64,000 nucleotides of DNA from Pararge aegeria (lineage: Eukaryota; Arthropoda; Insecta; Lepidoptera; Nymphalidae), in the NCBI RefSeq assembly GCF_905163445.1, contig NC_053190.1:6884501-6948500 (forward strand). The letters are read 5' to 3'. This document shows, piece after piece, positions 34,731-46,389 of the stretch. The notes below the pieces were generated by a model. It did no database searches and was not told the origin of the DNA. It saw only the letters and a list, made by a program, of their open reading frames with translations. A program made the translations under genes and the position numbers. How positions within the stretch are numbered: the first letter of the stretch is position 1; each line of letters begins with the position of its first letter.

Positions 34731-35559
34731 ATCCATAATTTGTGCAGTCCTAAGTCCATCGCATTGGCGTTAGAAAACATACTACCACAGTATTTCTCTA
34801 TGATAAGTGTACAGGAAGTAGGAACGGAGGAAGTTCTGCCAGAGCAAATCATTATCTGTCTCTGTAAGTGTGCAACCGTGATCGGTAATAAAGTTTTTAT
34901 GTCATGAAAGTAGGAGAAGCATAAAAGTGGATAGGTACAATCGTTTTAAAATATATAAAAGCGATTAAAGCGGGGTATGATACAATTTAGAACAAAACTA
35001 ATAATTTGAATGCTGTATGAAACTAAGAACCTACTTACGTTGCGGATGTCGACTCTTTTTCTATCCCTATTTAATTTTTCCTGTTTTAATTATTTAATCG
35101 AGGGGAAATCCTCATGGATACTCTCACGTCTCGTGAGGCTATGCTTCTGGAACCAAGGACCGTCCAGGTATAAGACCAGCGGAGGAATAGAGGCTCATAC
35201 CTCCGGAACCCAATGACCTACTGGACTGACTGTCGGAAACGTTAAAAGGGTGGTCATAGGTGCAGTGTGTTCTTGCTTCGGGAAAGCGTTTGAGGACTTG
35301 TGGGTAATGGAAGTCCTCGCGTCCATTGGCGTGCTACTGCTCTGGCAGGCCTTTTTCTTCTTTTACCTAACCTAACATCTTTAAATAGTAAAAAACAAAG
35401 TCGATCCCGCCGCTGGTAGGTACGCTTGGATCTTTTAAACTACTCAACGGATTTTAAGGACTAAATAGAGAGATTATAGCATATTATTTAGAAAAAAGAC
35501 AAGAACTTCAAAGATTTGTAATGAAAACTTAGTTTTATGCGCTTACATTGCAAACGCCG
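34731..35559. other. No gene seen; GC-balanced patch at 35100-35345
   Basis: The patch 35100-35345 is clearly less AT-rich than its surroundings and has no repeat I recognise. The overlapping 68-codon frame at 35010-35216 has no domain features. Confidence 0.4.
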
Positions 35560-36170
35560 CGCTGACTGAACCTTAGAAGATGGATTCAATTGATGTACTA
35601 CGGAATTGTAAATCTTAAAAAAACTATTAAAAAACTGACTGGTAAAGCTGCTGATATCGAAACTATATTTATATTGCAGAAAAGAGCTTTACCATCAATA
35701 TATAAACCTACTCACAAGAAATGGTCATAAATTAGTGACATCTGCATATCGTCTGCGAAAGGTACAGGGGTTATTTGTGGGATTGAGTATACGCTTTTAT
35801 AATATGATTCCTAAGGTAATTTTGGACTGAATGATTTTGAATTTAAAGAACATGTTAAAACACATTTATTACAGCGAGGTTACTATACAATTGATGAATT
35901 TCTTAATGACAAGGTTGCTTGGAAGCATCCGGCTCCGCTTTCATCTCTCAGAAGATAGAAAAATGAATGTTAAAATGTAAAATGTAAATTGTTAATGTTG
36001 GAAAAGAGCAACTGCTGAGTTTCTTGCGCTGGCAACTCGGTTCTTCTCGATAGAATCTGCCTTCCGAACCGGTCGTAGAGTAACTACAAACAGACAGACT
36101 TGACGTTTCAAAAGTGCTTATATTAGGCCAACTTGAAATAAATGAATTTCGAATTTTGAATTTTGAAAGG
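35560..36170 (+). pseudogene. LINE C (Jockey/CR1-like), 3 prime end with RT remnant
   Basis: The plus strand encodes ILQKRALPSIY, RFYNMIPK and, in frame from 35830 to the TAG at 35956-35958, FKEHVKTHLLQRGYYTIDEF then LNDKVAWKHP. These match the C-terminal end of Jockey/CR1-type reverse transcriptases (LQKRA.R.I; LYN.LP; YY..DEFLND). Stops and at least one frame change separate the parts. The 3 prime UTR (GGAAAAGAGCAACTGCTGAG, GACGTTTCAAAAGTGCTTAT) runs to an A-poor TTTTGAATTTTGAA end. Confidence 0.8.
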
Positions 36171-36349
36171 TATTTTCAAGAAAACTGTATTATTCTTTGT
36201 ACAATAAAATACATTAAAACGTTGTGCATTGAATGTAAATCGAAATTGCCCATAACAGCATCTCATTAAAATGTATACCTACCTATCTATAAGGATATAA
36301 GAGATTTAAAAAACGGGTGCATAGCGGAGAATGTTAAGAGGTCGTTTCC

Positions 36350-36512
36350 GGTTATGTTCAATAACTTGTGCCAATAGCCATTAAAGCCCACCAACCAGCT
36401 TTGGAGCAGCGTGGTGGATCTATTCTAGAGGAGGCCTGTATTTCTCTTATAATAAAGGAGGCCTGTACCCACTAGTGGGACGTTAATAGGCGGCGGCAGA
36501 TAATAAAAATGA
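36350..36512 (+). repeat. RTE-tailed repeat fragment
   Basis: AACCAGCTTTGGAGCAGCGT, GGTGGATCT, GAGGAGGCCTGTA (twice) and AGTGGGACGTTAATAGGC. The GAGGCCTGTA block is duplicated at about 36432 and 36459. Confidence 0.6.
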
Positions 36513-37065
36513 TTATACGCATTTGTATGGAATTGTCGCGAAGGCGTAGTAAGGTCGAGAAATCACTTTAATAGGCTATAAAATCAATTAATAACGGACC
36601 TACGTAAGTTGGAATTTCGGACTGGAAATATAATCATGAATATTAAAGACTATTGTTCACACGGCACGCCATAAAAATTGGAATATCACGATTTTCATGT
36701 ACCTACTTACTGAATATTTTGGTGCTTACTGATAAACAGTCCAAGACGTCGGACGCGCAGAACTCTTGTTTTGCAAACGTTATTTTAATAGGGTATGACA
36801 ATAGTTTTGTAAAGTGGGTAATTAATTCATATTTTAATAACTTTAACTCCCATTGAGATTCTTGACAGCCCAATCCAATGCCTTTCGGTTTTTGTCCCGA
36901 TACAAAATCGAACTAAGGACGCCGTGATCCATTGACAGTTAAATATTGTATGCATAACATTAATAAATAATGAAATAATATTAAAAATAACAATGTACAA
37001 AAATAATAATGTAAATAAATTAATAGTGTATTTGTCGATATATAATAGATTACCCGTATATAATA
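36513..37065. other. No gene seen; weak tRNA-like text at 36885-36945
   Basis: On the minus strand, GGATCACGGCGTCCTTAGTT then CGATTTTGTATCGGGA vaguely resembles a SINE B box region; too degraded to call. Confidence 0.3.
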
Positions 37066-37368
37066 GGAGCCCGTTGCCCTGTGTTTAGGAGTTCGGCTTC
37101 CCTTTCAGGGAATCCCAGCACACACCACTAACGTTTCTATGTTATGTGCGTTTTGAGGAATTAAAATATCACCTGTTTTGTTTTTTTGGTGGCAAAACAT
37201 TATTGCACACCCATTAATTGTTATACTTTACAATAAACAATTTGCACTTGTATAGGCGAATGAAAACTATAAAGTTCTCAAAGGCGTATGGAGCCCACCA
37301 ATCAGCACTGGGCCAGCGTGGTGGACGCTCTATTTTGTCATTGTGGCAGGAAACTCTTGATAATAGGT
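37066..37368 (+). mobile_element. SINE-B with internal insertion
   Basis: The head GAGCCCGTTGCCCTGTGTTT and the body TATGTTATGTGCGTTTTGAG are followed after AAAATATCACCTG by about 100 bp of foreign AT-rich sequence including TTTACAATAAACAATTTG. SINE-B then resumes with AAAGTTCTCAAAGGCGTATG and GCACTGGGCCAGCGTGGTGG. The insert may be a reversed LINE tail. Confidence 0.7.
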
Positions 37369-40249
37369 TATAAAGGTTAAGTAAATAGTTAGACGGCTCA
37401 TATTTAATGTAAATTTTAATTTTAGTTTGTAATTATTATTACTTATAACTTAAAGTATGATCTGTGACTATATTTTGACTATTTCGTGGTTACAATAAAT
37501 TCACTATGTAAATTCAATTCAGTGAATTCAAATCTAAATCTTCCATACAACATTCCAGGTTCGATCACAGACCATAAACGGATTTACGACTGTCATCGTC
37601 GATCTCGTGTTGAACTATTGAGGGTAATCACCGAATGTCTCAGAGGGGCGAAAGATCAATACCTACGCCAATATTAATTGAAGCCGCAAATAGACAATCT
37701 AGAATTGCCGTACCTGTGTTAGTAAATGATCAATTGATTGCATTTGCATCAGACGAATAAAGCAACGAGTAATGTTCGACATATCTTTCGAACTAGAACT
37801 TAGAAATGAGTCTAATAGAAATTCTAAAAAAAGAAATATTAAATACAAAGAAATATTACGATAAATATTTTTTTAACCTACAATTTCTATACTAAATCAA
37901 ATATACCTAAAATATAACTAAATAGAAAAAAATACAAAAAAGAATAGACTTTGTTATTATATAAGAAATAAATATCTCAGTAATAATAGCGAAATGCTAA
38001 CTGCTCATAACCTTCTGTAAAATATTTTTGAAGCCGGGGCGTTAAAGCTTGAGGAGCCCTTCCGCCACTTCACCATCAGCTCCTTTGGTGACGAGCGTTG
38101 TTTCTTTTTTTAAAGCGCTGTCCCTATGAACTAACACTAAGTCTTTGGCCAAGATAATTGCCAGCTCTAGGATCACGGTGATCCTATCCTGGCACTTGTT
38201 CACCTTTTTTGTAAATCTCGAGCACCCGTCTCCACGGTCCCAAAGTCGCTACACCAAAAGACGCAGATTGAAACTGCTATCAAGGATTTTATATTTGCGC
38301 CTCTTGGACTGGTGGCAGGTTAATTATAAGCTTCATATAATTATTTAAATGTTCTAAATTTTTGTCCTGTCTGTCTGTCCTTTTACCTATTAGTTTGTAG
38401 TAGTGTAGTAGTAGTAATTTTCAGACCAACTCAACCAATTTTGACGAGACTGACGGGCAGGCCGAGGATAGATAAGTTAAAAATGTTTTCTCGATATAAC
38501 TCCATCGTATATTTAACAAATAAAAAACCAGTGCCCATAAACATTAAAACGCTGGTGATAACCTGCTTCCCCCCTTTCTACTACTAACCTGACATTTTTT
38601 TAGGAATTACATATTTTATGCCTAAAAATGACGATTGAAAATAACATTATAAAAAATTCAACTATTTTTACGACTTAAAATTTATTATTGTGTTCTTTCG
38701 TTAACTCATTATTCGTATTCGTATACTATGATATAAATATAACCTTTATTACCTACTTCCGAATAACGTAGCGTGCTCATGGTGAAAGAAGAATTAAAAT
38801 CGGAGTTTATATCGGATAATTTTTAATCACTTAGGCAGGATTTAACCCCCCCTTCCCCCTTGAGGAAATCCTGACTATAGAATATAAGAGGTAATACGAG
38901 TAGTAATTAGTACCGTCTGGGAATAGTTAACACAGGGTTTTGACTAGGGAACTACTTTGAATTGAAAGGCTTTAGTGAAGTAGTCTAGTAAAACCGATTG
39001 AGTGCAAGTTGGACGTAAAATATGAAATATTAATATAACTTATATGGTGCAGCCAGAATAGAATGCTGCCTGCACCATTCCTACGCGTGCATGACTTGCA
39101 CAGAACTAGTTTAATACTAAACAAGATTTTTTTTCTTTAACTAAAAATAATTCTAGATTTTTTTTCAAAACCGACACTGTTCAGCGATCTGTTTGATCCT
39201 GTAGTGAACAGTTGCAAAAAAAAAAAAACGATATAATGGTAAAATTGATAAATGTCTTCATAAACACGAATAAATAACAAGTCTAGACTTTATTGATGCT
39301 ATGCTATGTATGTATGGGCTACAGTCTTGCCCACACGCATCGTCCTCTTAGCGTAGTAAAAAAAGTAAAAAGAAGTCGTAGTCATACTCTTCAAAATCAC
39401 GTGAGTAGTAGGTGTTACATTTGGGCCACGTTTCAAAGCTTTTTTGTAAAATAGTATGCATTTCCCGTTACAAGATCTCTATAGATTACCTGAAGTCTAG
39501 TTTATTTATTCTAAATTAAAATTTTAAATCTGCCTGTTTTGGAATAAACGGATTTTTTAAACAAGGCCAGTTTTTAAAAGGTACAAGGTAGCCATACAAA
39601 GTATCATTGAATTAATTACTCGATTTAGAAAAATGGTTTTGTTTATAAACTTACATAATTAGGTCATATTAACTTATATTTCAGTTCTCATATAAAAATA
39701 ACTTCATATATATGTTCTAGTCTTGTTAGAAGTTTTGGCCCAATCCGGAAATCGTATACAGAACCTCGTTGTCTGTAGTTGAATATGTTAACTATTTCAC
39801 AAAAGAAATATCTAGAAAAGAATTAAATAAATGAAATAATGAAAAAATCATTCAATTGATAACAACCTTTTTGTAGTCGGTAACGGTCCTTACCGTTTAC
39901 CGTATCGTGTATTTTTATGTTTACTATTTTCACCACATATGTAAATAGAAAACATAAATAAAAAATAATAGGTTGAACATTTTCTGTTTTATTCTAACAA
40001 ACAATTGTGAACAAATATAGAATGTTCACCGTACAAACTTTCGGTCGGTAGTTATGAAAACCAACATTTCGTTAGTTTTCGCAGCTCTTCCTGCTTTTTA
40101 ATCACCCAATTTGTATGAATGTTTCGCCGACGTTCACGTGTAACTTTTCATTGGGTGACCAATCTCACTGATAATTTTTTAAAGTAGCTTTTATTACGTT
40201 GGTTTTTTTTAATTACGCGAATAAAGTTCATTATCCCGAGCTTGAAATT
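37369..40249. other. Long interval without recognised elements
   Basis: AT-rich. A small imperfect hairpin at 39044-39081 (ATGGTGCAGCC..GCTGCCTGCACCAT) and CTGTCTGTCTGTCC text near 38367 are the only structures noticed. Open frames at 37486-37677 and 38145-38348 have no features. Confidence 0.4.
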
Positions 40250-40486
40250 AATGTCCAGGAAAAAACTTCAGGATATATATAAACTATGTTTATGTAAATT
40301 GTTGCCACGAACAGTTCAGCTGACCGTAACAAAGTTTATTTTTTTGAATATTCTTTAAAAATGAAAATGATAAAAAATGTTATGTGCCGAATTTCGTGCC
40401 GATCGATCCAGTTGTTAAGCCAAACATAATGAAACAAAATAATGAATAAACAGATAAACTTTCATATTTATAATATTAATATCGAA
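40250..40486 (-). mobile_element. Helitron-like element, 5 prime part
   Basis: The minus strand opens TCGATATTAATATTATAAAT then ATGAAAGTTTATCTGTTTAT, and contains CTTAACAACTGGATCGATCG and GAAATTCGGCACATAAC, matching the order in other lepidopteran Helitron-like elements. The 3 prime end is not identified. Confidence 0.45.
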
Positions 40487-41360
40487 TTAGGTTTGGTGAC
40501 ATTTTGGATGATACAATGCAAGACGTACAATGGAACATACCATATGCCGTAGGACTCGAGGAGGCAAAGTAGTCGCCCCATGTTACGCCGAACCTCGGCT
40601 TAGGCAGCTAAATATTGGAACGCCGCGACGGGTGGTCGGACGGTATAATGGTCCGCAAGCCTCAGAGGCCTTGAAGTTAGCCCACGTCTGGATGACGTAG
40701 GTAGGAAAGCGCAAAAAAAAAAGTGTAGTGTGATTGTAGATGTCTTAATACTTGCAAAAGGTTTAAAGCTGGCATCGCCAGTAGTGATCAATTTATCGTA
40801 AAGAATATACTTAGGCCGCATCTTCGATAGAGGAGTGCTAAGATCAGGTGCATGGCAAATCTTACAACTTGTACAATAACCTTCAGACTTATCAGTACTA
40901 GTACATTAGTAGGTACATTGTTAGCAATAAAATATTTGACTGCAGATCGCAAGGTTCTGAGTAAGATGCAGTCAGGTTCTTTATCACCCTGGAGTTAGGA
41001 AATTGGCGTTATCTAACTATATAAGTTAGAACGTACCATTGACACTAATTTTGTGGTGGAACGCATTAGAAGTAGCGTGGTGACTAAAACAGAAGTCGAA
41101 TCTGTTCTCGCAAGATAAATAGTCCAACCTGAAGTTCCTGGCGTTTAACACAGGTACAGATAATACATTGCACGGGCCCTCTGTGCGCCTGGTGTTCAGA
41201 AATGACTACAAGTTTTGCGGTCACTGTGTGAGACGAAAAGGGACGCAGTGTTGTAAAGCAATTCTTAATTTGTAAACGTCAAAAAAAAGATACAGCATGA
41301 CATGTCAGTGTAGTGTAGCCAAGCCACAGCAAGATTCAGCCATCAAATATTCACGTGTGG
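40487..41360. other. No gene seen; GC-balanced text at 40540-40690
   Basis: The 40540-40690 segment (CGACGGGTGGTCGGACGG) could be an unrecognised repeat or an old LINE piece. A 73-codon minus-strand frame there shows no motif. Confidence 0.35.
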
Positions 41361-41430
41361 AGGTAGCCGCTTTACTGCCTCCCTTCCCGCGCCCCTCGCA
41401 CCGCACCCCCGCCCGCCGCCGACCCCGTCT
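41361..41430. other. Short C-rich/GC-rich block
   Basis: By count 53 of 70 bases are G or C, in a background that is strongly AT-rich. The plus strand is C-dominated (CCCGCGCCCC, CACCCCCGCCCGCCGCCG), so the minus strand has G runs. It could be part of a promoter or an exon; no ATG or splice arrangement decides. Confidence 0.4.
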
Positions 41431-42392
41431 CAAACAACTGAATGTGCTAAAATCAATAACTGTTGTTTGACATTGGGATTATAGTAATATTGCCATTTGT
41501 TATTGTTAGTTATTGTACAGAAACTGAAGCATTGTAGCCCGTAGCTGCCTCGTTAAGGCTTTGAAATTGTAAAGCTTCGGTTTAGAGGGCTTTGGAGATT
41601 TGTATGTGGGTAGAGCATGAGACGTTGCTTAATAATAGCTACAAAACAGCATAACGATCCCATCTTCGTCACCAAAAAAGTAAAAGGAAGACTGTTGAAC
41701 TCGAATACTCCGATAATACTGGCATCAATTAATTATTTGCCGCAGGAATATATAACAATTCCTATCACAATTTTATATCTATGAATGCTATAGACTTAAA
41801 ATTTAGGCTGTGATCTGTCGAGCGTAGGTACTGTTACTTTGCTCAGACTTTACTTATCATTAAAAATAGACAGAGTCATGAAAGACACCTAAATTTGCCT
41901 CGTTTTTAATGTTTCATATACCTACCAAAGACAACGTACACTTTAAAGATCTCAGCTATAGAGTAGGTACCTACTGTAGTTATAAAAAAAACATTTGTCT
42001 CACTGTATGGTTTTCTAAATATTTCTTTATTTAACTTTAAAGTGGGTTTTCTAACACAAATAAGTTAGTATCATATAAATGAAAGCAATATTGCCAATTA
42101 TAAGTTGCCAGTGGTCTAAGTGACTCAACACCATTAGAAGAGTAACCAGTCCACGTTAATGTTTTTAATATAACATATTACCTACTTCAATATTTGTTTT
42201 ACTTTTTAGTTCCGTGTTTTAGTTTCCGTTCCACTACACGTAAATATTTTTTAATCTTCTTTAAACAATAATTTTATTTACTTTTGAGTTTCATATTTAA
42301 AAGTAAATCGTAAATTTCGAAAAAATAAGCTTTAATCCGACTTTGTCATTGTAAAATCGATACGAAATTTAACCGATTCTTAATTCTTATTA
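41431..42392. other. No feature seen
   Basis: AT-rich sequence without recognised repeats. Confidence 0.4.
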
Positions 42393-42427
42393 AACGGACG
42401 AACGGACGGACGGACGGACGGACGGAC
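42393..42427. repeat. (GGAC)n tetranucleotide microsatellite
   Basis: ACGGACGAACGGACGGACGG and three further GGAC units. It abuts the family 6 repeat on its right, as microsatellites often do at retroelement ends. Confidence 0.9.
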
Positions 42428-42439
42428 CGCAACAGACAT

Positions 42440-42565
42440 GCAGATTGCCCATCTGATGCAAGAGAGGCCATGCCAGGAAATGGCCTTTTATTCACCAGCA
42501 ACCACGCCTTCCACAGCATTGAAACGATGCTGCTTGGCGGCAAAAGTAGTTTTATTGGTTATTGG
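42440..42565 (-). repeat. Dispersed repeat, family 6 (reverse)
   Basis: Minus strand: GCCGCCAAGCAGCATCGTTT, AAGGCGTGGTTGCTGGTG, AAAAGGCCATTTCCTGGCAT. Counterpart of 9255-9400. Confidence 0.6.
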
Positions 42566-42958
42566 GCGGGATTTCAATTTTTCCTGACTCGAGAGTCGAC
42601 CCGCTATCCCGCAAAAAGAGGCCCAAGAAGTAGTTAGGTTAGGGTTCCTCGCCCTACTGAATCCGTAGACTCATGTAGACCGAGCCGGCACGAAGCGCAG
42701 TTTATAAATCCACGACTGCTTATAACATCCGCGGAGAGTACAACGATAGCGCGATGTAAAATTAAATAAGTGACATGTAGCGACATCTAGCGGACGAGCT
42801 TCACAACTTGCTATCAATATTTTATTGATTCGTTCTTCTTTCAAGCAGCAATGGATTATTTGATATCAAGGACAGAGATAGTTTATAAAGAATCCAAAAT
42901 AATTATCATAATTTTTAAGAGGAGACTAAATAAATGTCAGATTTCCTTTCATGATCTA

Positions 42959-43200
42959 TTTTTTTTTATTACACTACAAGTTAGCCGTTGACTGCAATCT
43001 CACCTGGTCGTAATTTATGCTGCAATGTAAGATGGTTCTGTTTGATGTTCATCTGTTGGGGAGTATGGCAGTTATATTTGACCCATATCCCTAATCTGTT
43101 ACTACGCGACATCTTATCGGAACGCTAAATCGCTTAACGGCACGTCTTTTTCGGTAGGCTGGTATCTAGCCACGACGGAAGCCTTCCACCCGACAAATCA
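42959..43200 (-). repeat. LINE/SINE tail, family 3 (reverse)
   Basis: ACTACAAGTTAGCCGTTGAC, TGCAATCTCACCTGGT, ATCGGAACGCTAAATCGCTT and AACGGCACGTCTTTTTCGGT are the reverse complements of the 6211-6410 landmarks. The T run at the left is the reversed poly(A). An extra ~25 bp lies between TAAGATGGTTCTG and GGGGAGTATGGC. Confidence 0.75.
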
Positions 43201-43389
43201 TTTAATAATTTTATCTACGTTTATATATATATGCATAAAATAGTTGTATCCGTAATAATTAAATTTATAATGTCATAGGCCTTCTGGTTTTGTAACATTT
43301 TGTCGTTTAGAGTATGTACTAAACCGCGAAATGTTACTTTGCATAAGTCAATTAAAAAATGTATATTTTTTATAATCTAATATTAAGTT

Positions 43390-43456
43390 AATAAAGAAAT
43401 TAACATTCATACTTATATATTAAGGGTATATAAGTATGAATGTTAATTTCTTTATT
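43390..43456. repeat. Perfect hairpin, 30 bp arms, 7 nt loop
   Basis: Left arm 43390-43419 (AATAAAGAAATTAACATTCA then TACTTATATA) and right arm 43427-43456 are exact reverse complements over all 30 positions; the loop is TTAAGGG. It is the strongest palindrome in the window. It is not a simple AT dinucleotide run. Confidence 0.95.
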
Positions 43457-43552
43457 CCACTTTAACTTCTAAATTCCTGAAAGATGTTTCAGGTATCGTT
43501 AGAATCTTAACATTACTTTGAGTGGCACAGGCTATACATTTTTCGACTGGCG

Positions 43553-43612
43553 TAGTGGTGAGCTCTGTCTTATAAGTTGTGGTTCCAGGTTTCCATCCCC
43601 GGCAAGGCTTTT
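43553..43612 (+). mobile_element. tRNA-like SINE head
   Basis: An A box TGGCGTAGTGG and a degraded B box GGTTTCCATCC are 40 bp apart. The text then becomes AT-rich with no recognised body. Confidence 0.55.
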
Positions 43613-44635
43613 ATAAAGAAAATGATTTATATAGAAAAATATAAATGATTCCATTTTCGAGTGTCACAATTCGTTGTGCTCGGAAGTTTTGTGTATTATC
43701 TTTTTGAACATTGTATCCTTAAATACTACATATACGTAAGGATTACTTCCGCAAGTAGGTACATTATATAAAAGATCACATATGAAAAAAAACTGTAGGA
43801 TTTAATTTGTATAGATAGGTTATATTAAACGACCACACAAGTGGTTTAAAATCATTTTAAAATACGTTCGCTGCGCACGATTCGTTTCACCGGAGAATCA
43901 GAAGACGTTGTTGAGTTTACAAAGAATAATTGCAAGGACTTTAATGATTATTGTATGAATTATAGTACCACAACTGTTTATTTAATATTTTTAAAAGTAA
44001 GCAAAAGATACAAAGTGTGAATAGAGATAGGTACACAGAACGGAAGATTGTAGGTGCCGGAGCAATAAAAATATTTTAAATACGCACAAAGGAAACGCGA
44101 GGCGTGAAAAAGTTGAAACAAAAACACTCGAGATCGTAAAACAGTGCGCTTTTCGTGATAAACAGTAGTCGTTAGGCTTTTTTCCCGTTTTGTACCGGCG
44201 GATATCAAGTCGAGACAGCTACGACCTGGGAAGATACTTCCATCGCTTAAAGCAGTATTATATTAACATTGTTGACTGTTTGTTTTAGAATTATAGTTCT
44301 TATTATAATGTTGTTAAGGTATATAGAATAAACTGTCATTTTGAGATCATACCGCGTTGGAAATAATCCCCTGCTCAGGATGAGGTTTGCGGTCTTGTGT
44401 CACTCGGACGGGATGTTGTCTGACTACATACCTATTTCGATCCCCGTTCATATACGGCTTCATGGCGGATGTGTTGACACTTCGTTACCTGGTTACTGAA
44501 CTTTAGTAGCGTCTATTAATAATTCCGTAAGGTGTTCTTTTTATTCGAAGTCTGGTTCTGTTGTATGTTATAATTTGGTCGCTTTACATAATATATTTAT
44601 ATATGATATACACACTAACAAGCTTTCGCTCAACT
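43613..44635. other. No feature seen
   Basis: AT-rich; 76-codon minus-strand frame 43978-44208 has no features. Confidence 0.4.
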
Positions 44636-44896
44636 GCAGGGCTAGCAAGGGCGGGCGATAAAAAATATATCCCCCGATTATATCCCCTGACTAGGGATAT
44701 ACTTAACGTGCCCACCTGTTAAATCACTGGGACATGGAATAATAGAAGTTTACCCTCGTTTGTAATACACATATATTATTTGGATATTATTTCCAACTGT
44801 GCGCCAGTGCTCTGTGAGTTGATAAAGCTGTGGGAGAACATAAATTTATATCCTTTCCCCGGGGATATAGTTGTCTCCTGCCCATGCTAGCCGTGC
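44636..44896. mobile_element. MITE with imperfect TIRs, ~261 bp
   Basis: The left end GCAGGGCTAGCAAGGGCGGG and right end (minus strand) GCACGGCTAGCATGGGCAGG are inverted repeats. Further in, TATATCCCC occurs in both. The interior is non-coding (GATAAAGCTGTGGGAGAACA). No target duplication is clear, so the superfamily is not assigned. Confidence 0.65.
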
Positions 44897-44929
44897 TGAT
44901 CATGATCAAATTTCATGGTGGATATTTTT

Positions 44930-45010
44930 ACCCTGGAAAATCAAAGATTCATAAAAATTTCAAAACTTAAGTCTACGAGAGTGAATTCGAGAAGTTCACG
45001 TTTGCACACT
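44930..45010 (+). mobile_element. Helitron-like fragment
   Basis: ACCCTGGAAAATCAAAGATT, CATAAAAATTTCAAAACTTA resemble the CCCGGAAAATCAAAGAGTTC body block of lepidopteran Helitron-like elements. No ends. Confidence 0.3.
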
Positions 45011-45425
45011 TCGGGCACAGAACCCCAAAAATCAAGCTATTCCAAGCGCCCGGTCCAGTTTCACACGAGGTCAAAATTCACAAAGTAAGCTATCAAAAGT
45101 GCGCCGCATGCAATTAACTTAGTGTTTTTTTTTGGATGCTAGTTTTTCTTTATTTTTCGTGCGTCCCGGCTGTAGGTGGGCGTAGCCTTAGGCTTTGATA
45201 GATTACCTGCAATCAACGATCTCTATAGATTCCTTCACTATTCAAATTCCTCTTAATATTGGTTTCAAATTTCAAAATTTGCTAGACTCCGACTCATATA
45301 TAAGAGTATAAGGATTGAAGAAATTATAAATTACACCATACATATTCTCCTGCCTTTCGCGGAGTATAGCAAATTAAGCTTAATATATCATGGAATTCCG
45401 CAAGGTAACGCCTCCTTCTAACCAC

Positions 45426-45568
45426 CAGTGGTGAGCACTTCATACATGCACAAAAGCTCTGCCTACCCAAATTATTTTATATGACTCGTATTGGAGGGGA
45501 ATTTTTTCATTTTATGCTCTGTTCCTGCTTTATGCATACCCTGGTCGAAATCCCTTTGCACGCCATTG
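45426..45568. mobile_element. Short hAT-like MITE, ~143 bp
   Basis: Starts CAGTGGTGAGCACTTC and ends GCATACCCTGGTCGAAATCC then CTTTGCACGCCATTG. The right end in reverse (CAATGGCGTGCAAAGGG, TTTCGACCAGGGTATGC) matches the left end of the large hAT element at 54995. Flanking 8-mers do not match, so the target duplication has decayed or the boundary is off. Confidence 0.55.
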
Positions 45569-46070
45569 CTATCTAACTAACTATGATTTTTTTTAACTTG
45601 TCAATGCTCGGTGAATGGGACTTCAGTTTTTCTCTATACATTATGTATCCGCAGTTACCGCAAGCGGTATATCGGTATATCATAATATAAATGTATAATT
45701 ATTTGCTTTATATCTACTTTTCACATCCTATTAATTCGTTCAAATTGTTATAAAAAAGTTTATTTTAACCTTATTAATTCTATTTCACTACCAAGTATTG
45801 TACCTAAGTATATAATTTACGAATGCTAATAATAAATGAGATTGCCACCAGATTGACGGTTACTAAAATACTTCTGTAATAAGGAAATTTGTTTTCTTAT
45901 CAAATTCTCTTCAGATTCGCACCACCACCGTAGTCAATCTCCTTATTTATTTTTATCGTAAACTTAAGGGAGAGCGGAATCTCGAAATAAAGTATACATA
46001 CCTATTAAATATGAAAAAAAAAATTACGTCAAATGATTATTGTAATTTCCTAGTTATGGCTAACCTAACA
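45569..46070. other. No feature seen
   Basis: AT-rich sequence. Confidence 0.4.
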
Positions 46071-46233
46071 ACAAAGACGTGTCGCGTAGAAACCGATTAG
46101 TGGTATAGGTTTAATATAACTGCAATACTCCCTAACAGGTGAGCCCGCTACCATCTTAGATCGCATTACTTTCCACCAGGTGAGATGGCAACCAGACTAA
46201 ACCAGTCAGGAGTCAACTTGTAGTAAAAAAAAG
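46071..46233 (+). repeat. LINE/SINE tail, family 3
   Basis: ACAAAGACGTGTCGCGTAGA, AACCGATTAGTGGTATAGGT, GTGAGCCCGCTACCATCTTA, CCACCAGGTGAGATGGCAAC and GTCAACTTGTAGT(A)n. The GATTTAGCGTTCCGGTACGATG block is missing. Confidence 0.7.
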
Positions 46234-46389
46234 CTTTTACAAACTTATTTACGAACATAAAAATTTATTTCTACTGAAGTATCTTTTCTCATTCATATTC
46301 ATCATTCAACTCGTCTTTAACCGCCTAGATGGTCGAATGGTTAGCATGCTTAACATCGGATCACAAGACCCTAGGCAAGTCAAGTCATG

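Noticed and set aside
42631..42650. GTTAGGTTAGGG, like the insect telomere repeat TTAGG
   Set aside because: Only two units; the same short AACCTAACCTA word appears at 35370 and 55093 without an array.
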